Assembly: GCF_002288225.1 (NCBI RefSeq)
Contig: NZ_CP016777.1
Location: 124,001-188,000, forward strand
Reading direction: 5' to 3'
Length of the DNA stretch: 64,000 nt
DNA from: Candidatus Planktophila dulcis
Lineage (GTDB): Bacteria; Actinomycetota; Actinomycetes; Nanopelagicales; Nanopelagicaceae
The position numbers and the translations under genes are program-made. Positions 49,694-56,298 of this stretch are shown here, one piece after another (within the stretch, counting starts at the first letter, position 1; each line of letters opens with the position of its first letter). The notes under the pieces were generated by a model. The model was not told the origin of the DNA. It did not search any database and saw only the letters and a program-made list of their open reading frames with translations.

Positions 49694-50518
49694 CTAACCG
49701 AAGATTTCAATACCGATAGGCAGATGGTCACTCACCCCTGTGGGGGCGAAGTTCCTCACAGAATATTCACCGAAGGTGAGGTCGGGTGAGAGGATGTAAT
49801 CAAACTGGATCTTGCCGCCCCAGCTGGGGTAGGTGTTCTGGGTAACAAGTGATTTCCACTTGGAAGCCACAACGGGCAGATTCTTTGGCAGGTTGAGATC
49901 ACCAAGGACTATCGCACGCGTTCCAGTTGATTCTGCAATCTCAAGTGCCCACTTCTTCACGCGGCGCAATTGCGCAAGATTAAATCCTGGAACAAAAGAG
50001 AGATGTGTATTAACAACGGTAAATCCATTTTCTAGAACTGCAGCTAGTGCAAGACGCGGCTCGTCTTTGACATAGATAAATCGCGGTTTACCTTTTCCAG
50101 TTTCATCACCGGGAACAATGAGAGGTAGCCCTAGTGGTGAGTTACCGAGATTAAGTCGATTCCAACTTAAGACAGGAATCTTTGAAACGATTCCAATGCC
50201 GTAACACTCATGCATTAATTCCGAGTGTGAAGAAGTATTGGAGATAATTTCCGGTTCATCTTCGTGCTTTTTGCGCCAACTCTCACCAGGTGTTCCAATA
50301 ACACTGGCTCCCATTGCCCAATCTCGAGCTGCGATGCTCTCTGCAATATCGCGCATCTGTGGTCGCGACTTAGAACGCGGTAAGAAGTGATCAACTTCTT
50401 GAAAGGCGAATACATCAGATTCAAGAGATTGGATGGCGCGCTGTAGCGCCTCTGGATCGGCGCTGCCTTGCGGGGGGATAGCCATTCCATGCAGGAGATT
50501 CCACGAGGTGATGCGCAC
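49694..50518 (-). CDS. Endonuclease/exonuclease/phosphatase family protein
   Basis: 274 residues from GTG 50518. EEP fold residues are visible in order: SWNLLHG (N-terminal Asn), AFQEVDHF (Glu), VVNTHLSF (His), LGDLNLPKNLP (Asp, Asn), FDYILS and SDHLPIGIE (Asp-His pair). The substrate could be DNA, sphingolipid-type or inositol phosphate; it cannot be told. A GTG two codons upstream (50524) is in frame, but TAGTCT ends exactly 6 bases before 50518, which favours the shorter start. It is followed by katG on the same strand. Confidence 0.88.
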   Translation of the reverse strand: MRITSWNLLHGMAIPPQGSADPEALQRAIQSLESDVFAFQEVDHFLPRSKSRPQMRDIAESIAARDWAMGASVIGTPGESWRKKHEDEPEIISNTSSHSELMHECYGIGIVSKIPVLSWNRLNLGNSPLGLPLIVPGDETGKGKPRFIYVKDEPRLALAAVLENGFTVVNTHLSFVPGFNLAQLRRVKKWALEIAESTGTRAIVLGDLNLPKNLPVVASKWKSLVTQNTYPSWGGKIQFDYILSPDLTFGEYSVRNFAPTGVSDHLPIGIEIFG

Positions 50519-50524
50519 CCCCAC

Positions 50525-50537
50525 AGACTAGTAACCT
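50525..50537. promoter_or_regulatory. Back-to-back -10 elements of the EEP gene and nudC
   Basis: Minus-strand TAGTCT (50530-50525) ends 6 bases before GTG 50518. Plus-strand TAACCT (50532-50537) ends 6 bases before GTG 50544. The hexamers are one base apart, the same design as between xseA and ispH. Confidence 0.55.
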
Positions 50538-50543
50538 GCACCT

Positions 50544-51473
50544 GTGAGCGCGATACATCAACACCCTTCCCATATAGATCGCGCCGGAGAACTACGCACC
50601 AATCAATCCACATTGGATACTTTGTGGCAGAAGGCCAAGATTGCTCATATTGCAGATGGCCGCATTGCATCTGTTGATGAAAAGCTCACCTTTGCATCGG
50701 CGAAAGAGATTGCAGCACTGGTTGACTCTGGAAAATTTGAAAGTGGCTCTCGCTACTTCCTAGGTCTCGATCTTGCAGATCGCACCCCGTACTTCGTCTG
50801 GGATACGCAGTGGATCGGTGAAGTATCTGATGAGAAAAAGAGCGAAGGCTTCACAACATTGCGTGAAGTTGGGGCTCAGCTTTCTCCCCTTGAATTTGAA
50901 CTGGCACTGCATGCAACAGCGCTGAGCAATTGGCATAGGGCGCATCCACGATGCCCACGCTGTGGTGGGGCAACACGGGTCGATCTTGGGGGAGCTGCGC
51001 GTTTTTGCGATGCAGATCAGAGCCAACATCACCCGCGCACAGATTCAGCAGTCATCGTTTTGATTAAGGATCGCGCAGATCGCATCTTGCTTGGACATCA
51101 ACCAGTATGGCCTGAAGGACGCTTCTCAACTTTTGCAGGTTTTCTTGAACCCGGTGAAACCTTTGAACAATGTGTTTCTCGCGAAGTCTTTGAAGAATCC
51201 AATATCACTGTCAGTGAAATCAAATACTTGGGCTCTCAACCTTGGCCATTTCCTGCAAGCATCATGATTGCCTTTGAAGCAGTCACAGATAATCCAGGTG
51301 ATGCAAAGGGCGATGGCGAAGAAATCACTGATGTGAAATGGTTTAGTCGAGAAGAACTTAAAACTGCAGCCAAGGATGGTTCACTCCTACTTCCACCAAC
51401 AATTTCAGTTGCTCGCAAGATGATTGAAGGCTGGCTCGGTGAAGTAGCACTTGGCGGCGAAACGTGGCGATAG
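50544..51473 (+). CDS. nudC: NAD+ diphosphatase NudC
   Basis: 309 residues. Hydrolyses NAD(H) and can remove NAD caps from RNA in characterised members. Zinc ligands are in CPRCGG and RFCDADQSQHH, where the fourth Cys of E. coli NudC appears replaced. Nudix box GFLEPGETFEQCVSREVFEE (about 195-214) and the NudC signature SQPWPFPASIM (about 231-241) are intact. GTG 50544 is predicted leaderless. It overlaps uvrD2 by 10 bases (Rv3199c-Rv3198c order). Confidence 0.95.
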   Translation: MSAIHQHPSHIDRAGELRTNQSTLDTLWQKAKIAHIADGRIASVDEKLTFASAKEIAALVDSGKFESGSRYFLGLDLADRTPYFVWDTQWIGEVSDEKKSEGFTTLREVGAQLSPLEFELALHATALSNWHRAHPRCPRCGGATRVDLGGAARFCDADQSQHHPRTDSAVIVLIKDRADRILLGHQPVWPEGRFSTFAGFLEPGETFEQCVSREVFEESNITVSEIKYLGSQPWPFPASIMIAFEAVTDNPGDAKGDGEEITDVKWFSREELKTAAKDGSLLLPPTISVARKMIEGWLGEVALGGETWR

Positions 51474-53113
51474 AAGATGAAATTCTTGCAGCGCTAGACC
51501 CTGACCAGCGCGCTGTAGCACTGGCATCTCGTGGTCCTGTCTGCGTTATTGCAGGAGCAGGCACTGGAAAAACTCGTGCTATTACCCATCGCATTGCCTA
51601 TGCAGCAGCAATTGGCACGATGGATCCGCAGAAAGTATTGGCGCTGACTTTCACAGCAAAAGCTGCAGGTGAGATGCGTGCACGACTTCGCTCATTAGGT
51701 GTTCCCACCGTTGCAGCACGCACAATTCACTCAGCAGCACTGAAGCAACTTCTCTACTTCTGGCCTTCAGTATTCGGTGGTCGCACACCAGATCTGATCA
51801 CAACCAAGACAGGTTTTCTTACAGAGGCGATTAATCGCGCGGGCTTAGGTGATTCTGTGCGAGCAACAAATCGCGAACTCATGCGCGATATTGCATCAGA
51901 GATTGAATGGGCAAAGGTTTCTCAAGTTGCTCCCAGTGATTATGTGGATGAAATCTCAAAGCGCATGCAGAAACCACGTGTATTACCTGAGCAGATGGTG
52001 CAGATTTACACCGCATATGAATCTGTAAAAAAACAAGAGCTGGCAATCGATTTTGAAGATGTACTACTTCTCTGCACTGCGATGTTGGAGGAAGAGCGTG
52101 AAGTGCGCGAGAGAGTACAAGATCAGTATCGATACTTCACTATCGATGAGTACCAGGATGTCTCGCCTGTGCAGCAAAGACTGATTAATGCCTGGCTTGG
52201 AAAGCGCAATGACATTTGTGTTGTGGGAGATCCTGCACAAACTATCTACTCATTCGCTGGAGCTACTCCGGTATTTCTTAATACCTTCACGCAACGTTTT
52301 CCTGATGCTGAAGTAATTCGCCTGAGCACTGGATATCGATCCACTCCAGAAATTACCTTTGCAGCAAATGCCCTCCTGCGCCATGGTGCGATGGGACAAG
52401 AACTTGTTGCTCAAAATGAACATGGCACTCAACCAAGCGTCGTTGGCTACTCTGACGAGGCTGCTGAAGTAAATGGTGTGCTCTCTGAGATCACTGAGCT
52501 TTTAAGTAGTGGAACACCACCACACGAGGTTGCAATTCTTGCTCGCACTAATTCACAGCTTAAGAGCGTTGAACGCGCTATGCAGAAAGTGAATTTGCCC
52601 TATCAGGTGCGCAGTACCGAGAGATTCTTTGATCGCAGAGAGGTTCGTGATTTCTTAAGTGAAGTTCGTAAAGCATCTGTTATTCCTGCTGAAGGCCAAG
52701 GCTGGATTGATGAACTGCGCACGCTTGCACAACCATATTTAACGGGTGAGGCAATCGATGGAATTGCAGCACTTCTACATTTAGCTCGAGAACTCGATAG
52801 CGATGAGAATTTCACACCGAAAACTCTGCGCGGATACTTGCGTGAGGTCGAAGATCGCGTGCAGCAAAATAATCCACCAACGATGCCTGTCATCACCCTT
52901 GCAACGCTGCATGCGGCCAAAGGTCTTGAATGGGAGCGGGTCTTTTTGATCGGCGCATCTGAGGGGCAGTTGCCAGTCTCTGATGCATCCATTGATGAGG
53001 AACGACGCCTGTTTTATGTGGGAATTACGCGTGCCAAGGCTGATTTACATATCTCCTACCGCAAGAGCCCCAGCCCATTCCTGCGTGAATCCGGGTTACT
53101 CGCCAGTTCGTAG
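51464..53113 (+). CDS. uvrD2: UvrD2-like SF1A DNA helicase, short form
   Basis: 549 residues. Walker A GAGTGKTRA (about 31-39), LTFTAKAAGEM, DEYQ box TIDEYQDVSPVQQ, GDPAQTIYSFAGA, TLHAAKGLEWE and YVGITRAKADLHISY are all intact. Mycobacterial UvrD2 (about 700 residues) continues with HRDC and tetracysteine domains; this protein stops shortly after motif VI, so both are missing. The position between nudC and whiB7 identifies it as UvrD2. GTG start overlaps nudC. Confidence 0.92.
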   Translation: MAIEDEILAALDPDQRAVALASRGPVCVIAGAGTGKTRAITHRIAYAAAIGTMDPQKVLALTFTAKAAGEMRARLRSLGVPTVAARTIHSAALKQLLYFWPSVFGGRTPDLITTKTGFLTEAINRAGLGDSVRATNRELMRDIASEIEWAKVSQVAPSDYVDEISKRMQKPRVLPEQMVQIYTAYESVKKQELAIDFEDVLLLCTAMLEEEREVRERVQDQYRYFTIDEYQDVSPVQQRLINAWLGKRNDICVVGDPAQTIYSFAGATPVFLNTFTQRFPDAEVIRLSTGYRSTPEITFAANALLRHGAMGQELVAQNEHGTQPSVVGYSDEAAEVNGVLSEITELLSSGTPPHEVAILARTNSQLKSVERAMQKVNLPYQVRSTERFFDRREVRDFLSEVRKASVIPAEGQGWIDELRTLAQPYLTGEAIDGIAALLHLARELDSDENFTPKTLRGYLREVEDRVQQNNPPTMPVITLATLHAAKGLEWERVFLIGASEGQLPVSDASIDEERRLFYVGITRAKADLHISYRKSPSPFLRESGLLASS

Positions 53114-53156
53114 GGAATTTAATTAACTTGCCAGAGTTGATAGGGCTCGCGTACCC

Positions 53157-53196
53157 TTGACACTTCATCGAATAATCGATGATTGATAACAGGAGG
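53157..53196 (+). promoter_or_regulatory. Promoter region of the whiB7 leader with an 18-base palindrome
   Basis: TTGACA (53157-53162) resembles a -35 box. TCATCGA (53165-53171) and TCGATGA (53176-53182) form a perfect inverted repeat centred on AATAAT (53171-53176), a good -10 match, although TTGACA is too close to serve as its -35. AGGAGG (53191-53196) is a full Shine-Dalgarno for the small ORF. Which -10 is used is uncertain. Confidence 0.5.
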
Positions 53197-53203
53197 CGTT
53201 GAG

Positions 53204-53389
53204 ATGAATTCAGTATTCACTTCAACAACAGCAGGCGCACGCGCTGCTGTTCCTTCTGCTGCTCATACAACCTCAACAGCCACAGCTAAGCGCACTCATA
53301 AGCGCGCAGCTTGGCCCACAGCAACGAAGTCAGCGTTTTACGCCAACTTTTATGCAGTGGTTGAGGCCACAGGAGCTCTAGTCGAGTAA
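53204..53389 (+). CDS. Small upstream ORF of the whiB7 leader (61 residues)
   Basis: ATG 53204 with a perfect AGGAGG 7 bases upstream opens 61 codons using the same codon style as the neighbours. The peptide is rich in Ala, Thr and Ser, has a basic centre (KRTHKRAAWP) and an aromatic patch (SAFYANFYAVV); no domain, signal peptide or Cys pattern is visible. It ends 17 bases before an intrinsic terminator and 141 before whiB7. It is probably a leader peptide whose translation controls read-through, as for mycobacterial and streptomycete whiB7, but a free-standing small protein is not excluded. Confidence 0.7.
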   Translation: MNSVFTSTTAGARAAVPSAAHTTSTATAKRTHKRAAWPTATKSAFYANFYAVVEATGALVE

Positions 53390-53398
53390 CTTCGAACA

Positions 53399-53449
53399 GA
53401 CCCACAAGGGCCTCAAATCCACCAAGGATTTGTAGGTCCTTTTTTATTT
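53399..53449 (+). terminator. Intrinsic terminator / attenuator in the whiB7 leader
   Basis: AAGGGCCT (53406-53413) pairs with AGGTCCTT (53434-53441) and AAATCC (53415-53420) with GGATTT (53426-53431), loop ACCAA, followed by TTTTATTTT. A competing pairing of 53399-53405 with 53432-53438 would disrupt the lower stem. With the translated ORF ending at 53389, this has the parts expected of an attenuator. Confidence 0.7.
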
Positions 53450-53530
53450 TCCTAAAAAAACTAACAAGACAAAAAAGAAAGAAACGAGATAGATCGAAAG
53501 GTCTAGAAACAGAGAGAAGAGGTGAGAGCT
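53450..53530 (+). other. A-rich leader between the attenuator and whiB7
   Basis: After the terminator comes a purine- and A-rich stretch (53454-53485). A small GAAA-loop hairpin follows, TAGATC (53490-53495) paired with GGTCTA (53500-53505), and then GAGGTG (53519-53524) as Shine-Dalgarno for the ATG at 53531. No ORF is seen in it. Confidence 0.55.
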
Positions 53531-53893
53531 ATGACAGTTCTCTTCAGCGAACTACAGGTACCAGGCTGGGCAGATAACGGCGAAAAGATTGGCTTGAAGG
53601 ATGTGACTTTCACATATGACAACGCCAAGGCTTTCACCCTGCCATGCCATCTAGCAGACCCTGAGCTCTTCTACTCTGAAACAGACCAGGGAGTTCTCGA
53701 GGCTAAGGCGCTCTGCGGAACATGTCCTGTGCGCAACAAGTGTCTTGATGGCGCTCTATCTCGCCAAGAGCCATGCGGCGTATGGGGCGGGCAGTTAATC
53801 GAAGATGGCGTCATCATCGAACGCAAGCGTCGTGCTGGACGACCACCACGTCAGGTGATTGCAGCTGCGCGACTTATTGAAAGCCAGATGTAA
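53531..53893 (+). CDS. whiB7: WhiB7-type Fe-S transcription regulator
   Basis: 120 residues. Four Cys hold the 4Fe-4S cluster: LPCHLAD (about 38) and LCGTCPVRNKC (about 63-71, C-x2-C-x5-C). The turn GVWGG (about 89-93) contacts sigma-A, and the C-terminal basic AT-hook RKRRAGRPPRQ (about 102-112) is the WhiB7-specific minor-groove binder. In other actinobacteria WhiB7 activates intrinsic antibiotic-resistance genes. The location after uvrD2 and the leader ORF with terminator agree. ATG 53531 was chosen over GTG 53522 by Shine-Dalgarno spacing. Confidence 0.93.
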   Translation: MTVLFSELQVPGWADNGEKIGLKDVTFTYDNAKAFTLPCHLADPELFYSETDQGVLEAKALCGTCPVRNKCLDGALSRQEPCGVWGGQLIEDGVIIERKRRAGRPPRQVIAAARLIESQM

Positions 53894-53899
53894 GAAGAG

Positions 53900-55009
53900 T
53901 TAGAAAGCACATCCACAGAGTGGGTGGCGAGTAATCGCCACCACCTGTGGTTGCCCAAGCCTTTGATAGTCAATGACAGTGATTTTTCCAAAGATCTCGG
54001 GCGCTTTGAGAGCTTCTCCTTCTGAAAGTGTGATGGCATCGCAATAAGTAGTTATCTGAGAGGCTGCCAACGCAGCAACTGCGTGAGCTGCAATTTGTGG
54101 GTATTCCACTTTCTCAGGCGCTGCCAATGTGCGACTTGAGATAACTCCACTTTGATCACATTCTGCTAATTGTGCACACCGCAAGCATGGCGTCTTTCCC
54201 GGAATAACAATCGGCCCTATCTCCGCGCGAGCTGCGCGTGGATGTGGGATATGCATAAATGCTTGTCCATAACTCATCCAGAGAGATAACTTTTCAGGAT
54301 CGATATCACCACATGCAATTGCAAGATCTGGAGATGATGCCTCATCTAAGTAATTGGCGCTCTTATCAAGAGGAAAGAGTGAGTAATCACGACGAAGATC
54401 TTCACGATTTTTGGTGAAGGAGAATCCAAAATCACTTGATGTTATGCCATCGACTCCTAGATCTAGGTCTGCGATAACAGAATTCCTGCTTCTTGCTGCA
54501 TAGCGGACCTGAGTAAAGCCACTGGTGAGTAAGAGCGTATAGAGCAGTGTGGCAACTCGATTGCTGCCAGAGATTTCAATCAGGTAATTCTGTCTGGCAC
54601 TTAAGAGCGAAACTCCTCCATCTGTTACGCCATCAATCCACGTGCTCTGTTCAAGTTCAGGTGCAAGGCGATTGTGAAGTTGGATGTATGCACCATCTCT
54701 ATTGGGCTTACTATTTTTTGTTGCTCGGCTATCGAGCTTTGAAATAAATCGATCGCTGACTGTGATGGAGCCTTGGGAAGTGTCAATCAGTGACTCATGT
54801 GCAAGTTCTGTCATCAGGTTATGAACTGCGATGGGGGAGACTCCTGTGATCTGAGAAATATCGTTCTCATCCACTCCACGAGCAAGATGTTCAGCGATGA
54901 CTTTCTGTTCGCAGGTGTAGATGCGAATTGCTCGCGATGCTGTGCCGAGAAAATACTCCCCGGGTGTTGTTGTGGTAAAAAGTGATATTCCGCGCTTTAA
55001 CGTTCTCAT
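53900..55009 (-). CDS. ThiF/E1-like protein with paired Cys motifs
   Basis: 369 residues. An N-terminal helix-turn-helix-like region (about 35-80, with DENDISQITGVSPIAVHN) precedes a degenerate Rossmann-like half. The C-terminal part has GKTPCLRCAQLAEC (about 285-298) and ends with HPLCGCAF. This Cys arrangement is seen in ThiF-like and TOMM-cyclodehydratase partner proteins. No glycine-rich adenylation loop is evident, so enzymatic activity is doubtful. From memory similar genes lie beside whiB7/uvrD2 in other actinobacteria (Rv3196 position). It converges on whiB7. Confidence 0.65.
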   Translation of the reverse strand: MRTLKRGISLFTTTTPGEYFLGTASRAIRIYTCEQKVIAEHLARGVDENDISQITGVSPIAVHNLMTELAHESLIDTSQGSITVSDRFISKLDSRATKNSKPNRDGAYIQLHNRLAPELEQSTWIDGVTDGGVSLLSARQNYLIEISGSNRVATLLYTLLLTSGFTQVRYAARSRNSVIADLDLGVDGITSSDFGFSFTKNREDLRRDYSLFPLDKSANYLDEASSPDLAIACGDIDPEKLSLWMSYGQAFMHIPHPRAARAEIGPIVIPGKTPCLRCAQLAECDQSGVISSRTLAAPEKVEYPQIAAHAVAALAASQITTYCDAITLSEGEALKAPEIFGKITVIDYQRLGQPQVVAITRHPLCGCAF

Positions 55010-55208
55010 AGCTGCGCATTGTGGGTGCGCTCTTGTTATGGCAAGCGAGCGCGGATTCGAATCTGTGCAGTAAGCCCTTATTTCTCAACGCGCTGCAGTT
55101 GGTCTCTCAACGGGTAGTGAGGGTGAGCTAGTTAAGAAGAGTGGAGAAAAGAAATAACCCCCACCCGTAAAGGGCGAGGGCTATTGCTACGTATGAGTGA
55201 CGTAAAAC
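55010..55208 (-). other. Non-coding gap with the zinc-ribbon gene terminator
   Basis: 199 bases. It holds the upstream region of the ThiF-like gene (CACAAT 8 bases before its ATG on the minus strand), a palindromic GATTCGAATC element (55054-55063), two copies of TCTCAACG, and the intrinsic terminator at 55158-55180. No gene was recognised. Confidence 0.5.
55150..55180 (-). terminator. Intrinsic terminator of the DUF5679 gene
   Basis: On the minus strand CCCTCGCCC (55180-55172) pairs with GGGTGGGGG (55166-55158), two G-T pairs, loop of five, then TTATTTCTTTT. It lies about 30 bases after the stop of the small zinc-ribbon gene. Confidence 0.7.
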
Positions 55209-55379
55209 TTATTCTGGCTTCTTGCCAAGAATGCGATTTACCTTGGTGCCACACACTGGGCAGATGCCCTGTGCCATGCGACGACCAGAGTCTGAGATCT
55301 TTACAGTTCCCTCGAAATCACGCTTGGCTTTGCACTTAACGCAGTAAGCGTCACCCTTGTATGTCTCTACCTCTGCCAT
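55209..55379 (-). CDS. Small zinc-ribbon protein (DUF5679)
   Basis: 56 residues from ATG 55379. Two Cys pairs, YCVKCK (about 10-15) and ICPVCGTKV (about 38-46), make a zinc ribbon; the middle KRDFEGTVKI and the basic tail RILGKKPE match DUF5679. Function unknown; similar proteins are abundant in actinobacteria. GGAGG is 6 bases upstream of the ATG, so an in-frame ORF starting 12 codons earlier was rejected. It has its own terminator. Confidence 0.88.
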   Translation of the reverse strand: MAEVETYKGDAYCVKCKAKRDFEGTVKISDSGRRMAQGICPVCGTKVNRILGKKPE

Positions 55380-55492
55380 TTTTGCCTCCGTTCGACCCAT
55401 GTGCTTGGCGCTCATGTGTACTGGCTGGAACGATACTCCCGCTCACGCTCAAAACACGCTCTCCACGCGGTGATTGTGCGTGGGGATTTGGA

Positions 55493-56074
55493 CTAGATCT
55501 TCTCCAGCTCCGCAGGGGCAAGGAGAGACCTCTCAGCGGCCTCATATCCATCGAGATAGGCACTTGCCAGCTCTGAATCCTCGAATCTGGCCAGCGCTTC
55601 CGTGAATTCAGCTCCATGGTCGAAGTATTGAAGGTGGATTGCTTCATGAAAGAGGACGTAATCGAGTGCATAGTCAGGGGCAAGCTTGAGGCGATCTGAG
55701 ATGCGGATTGAGCGATCAACGCTGGTGCAGGAGCCCCAACGCTCTCTCATCGCCCTCCATGTCACTGAAACAGGTCGTTCAGTGATTTCTGGGGCAAGTT
55801 CGGTCAGCAATTGATCGATACGTGCGATCAGGTCAGCCTCTCCCGGGGTCTTGGACTCCTCTTGGCTGCGAATCTTGGCGATCATCTCGGGAACGATGGC
55901 TCTCTCGTCAGCTTTACTGAGTCGTGCAGGGATAGAGATGACGATGCGACCACCTTGGCGATAGGCAGAGATGCTCTTTTTACGTCGAGTCGAGCGAATG
56001 ACAAGGATTTCACCCTCATCGACCCCAGGGAGAGTGACCTCTTCAAATTCTGGCTGAAAGTCTCCAGTAGTCAT
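55493..56074 (-). CDS. YgjP-like metallopeptidase (DUF45/M48-type)
   Basis: 193 residues. The DUF45 core is intact: STRRKKSISAYRQGGRIVISIP in the N-terminal part, MRERWGSCTS (about 109-118), and the zinc site FHEAIHLQYFDHGAEF (about 142-157), where HEAIH and the later His are ligands. The enzyme class is inferred from the motif; the natural substrate is unknown. ATG 56074 has TACATT 6 bases upstream on its strand and a 9-base inverted repeat in the -35 region. Confidence 0.88.
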   Translation of the reverse strand: MTTGDFQPEFEEVTLPGVDEGEILVIRSTRRKKSISAYRQGGRIVISIPARLSKADERAIVPEMIAKIRSQEESKTPGEADLIARIDQLLTELAPEITERPVSVTWRAMRERWGSCTSVDRSIRISDRLKLAPDYALDYVLFHEAIHLQYFDHGAEFTEALARFEDSELASAYLDGYEAAERSLLAPAELEKI

Positions 56075-56080
56075 TGAGGA

Positions 56081-56086
56081 AATGTA
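56081..56086 (-). promoter_or_regulatory. Predicted -10 element (TACATT) of the YgjP-like gene
   Basis: Minus-strand TACATT is followed by six bases and the ATG at 56074, giving a predicted leaderless transcript. Confidence 0.4.
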
Positions 56087-56101
56087 TTAGATAAGACAAT
56101 T

Positions 56102-56123
56102 ATTTATCGAGGTATCGATAAAT
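56102..56123. promoter_or_regulatory. Perfect 9-base inverted repeat (operator candidate)
   Basis: ATTTATCGA (56102-56110) and TCGATAAAT (56115-56123) flank GGTA. It overlaps the expected -35 area of the YgjP-like gene and precedes the possible plus-strand promoter at 56125, so a bound regulator could affect both directions. Confidence 0.55.
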
Positions 56124-56124
56124 T

Positions 56125-56155
56125 TTGACTGAAAATTTTTCTTGTGTCTTAGCCT
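56125..56155 (+). promoter_or_regulatory. Possible plus-strand promoter of an RNA transcript
   Basis: TTGACT (56125-56130) and TAGCCT (56150-56155) are 19 bases apart, slightly long but otherwise a fair sigma-70-type pair. No plus-strand protein gene follows before the structured element at 56199. Confidence 0.35.
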
Positions 56156-56161
56156 TTTTCG

Positions 56162-56280
56162 TTTGATTCTGCTCACTATTCGTCGTACTTTTCGCATACG
56201 AAGTCCTCGGATAACCGTTTGATATCAGCAAGGGGAAGGCTGATATCGAAATGTGCGCCCGGGGACTTCGCTTTTCTTTT
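56162..56280 (+). ncRNA. Candidate structured small RNA ending in a T-tract
   Basis: CGAAGTCCTCGG (56199-56210) pairs with CCGGGGACTTCG (56259-56270), 12 pairs with one G-T. Inside it GATATCAGC (56221-56229) pairs perfectly with GCTGATATC (56239-56247), with a purine loop AAGGGGAAG. A 10/11-base internal loop separates the stems. CTTTTCTTTT follows on the plus strand, so termination is expected there. No plus-strand gene ends nearby. The 5' end is only a guess from the promoter candidate. It could instead be a 3' element of the minus-strand gene that ends at 56299. Confidence 0.45.
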
Positions 56281-56298
56281 CCCTTTAGAAGAAGTGGC

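Noticed and set aside
55053-55070. GGATTCGAATCT element resembling a tRNA T-arm (possible tRNA remnant or attachment site)
   Set aside because: No acceptor, D or anticodon stem can be built around it, and no integrase or flanking repeat is near; the match is due to the short palindrome.
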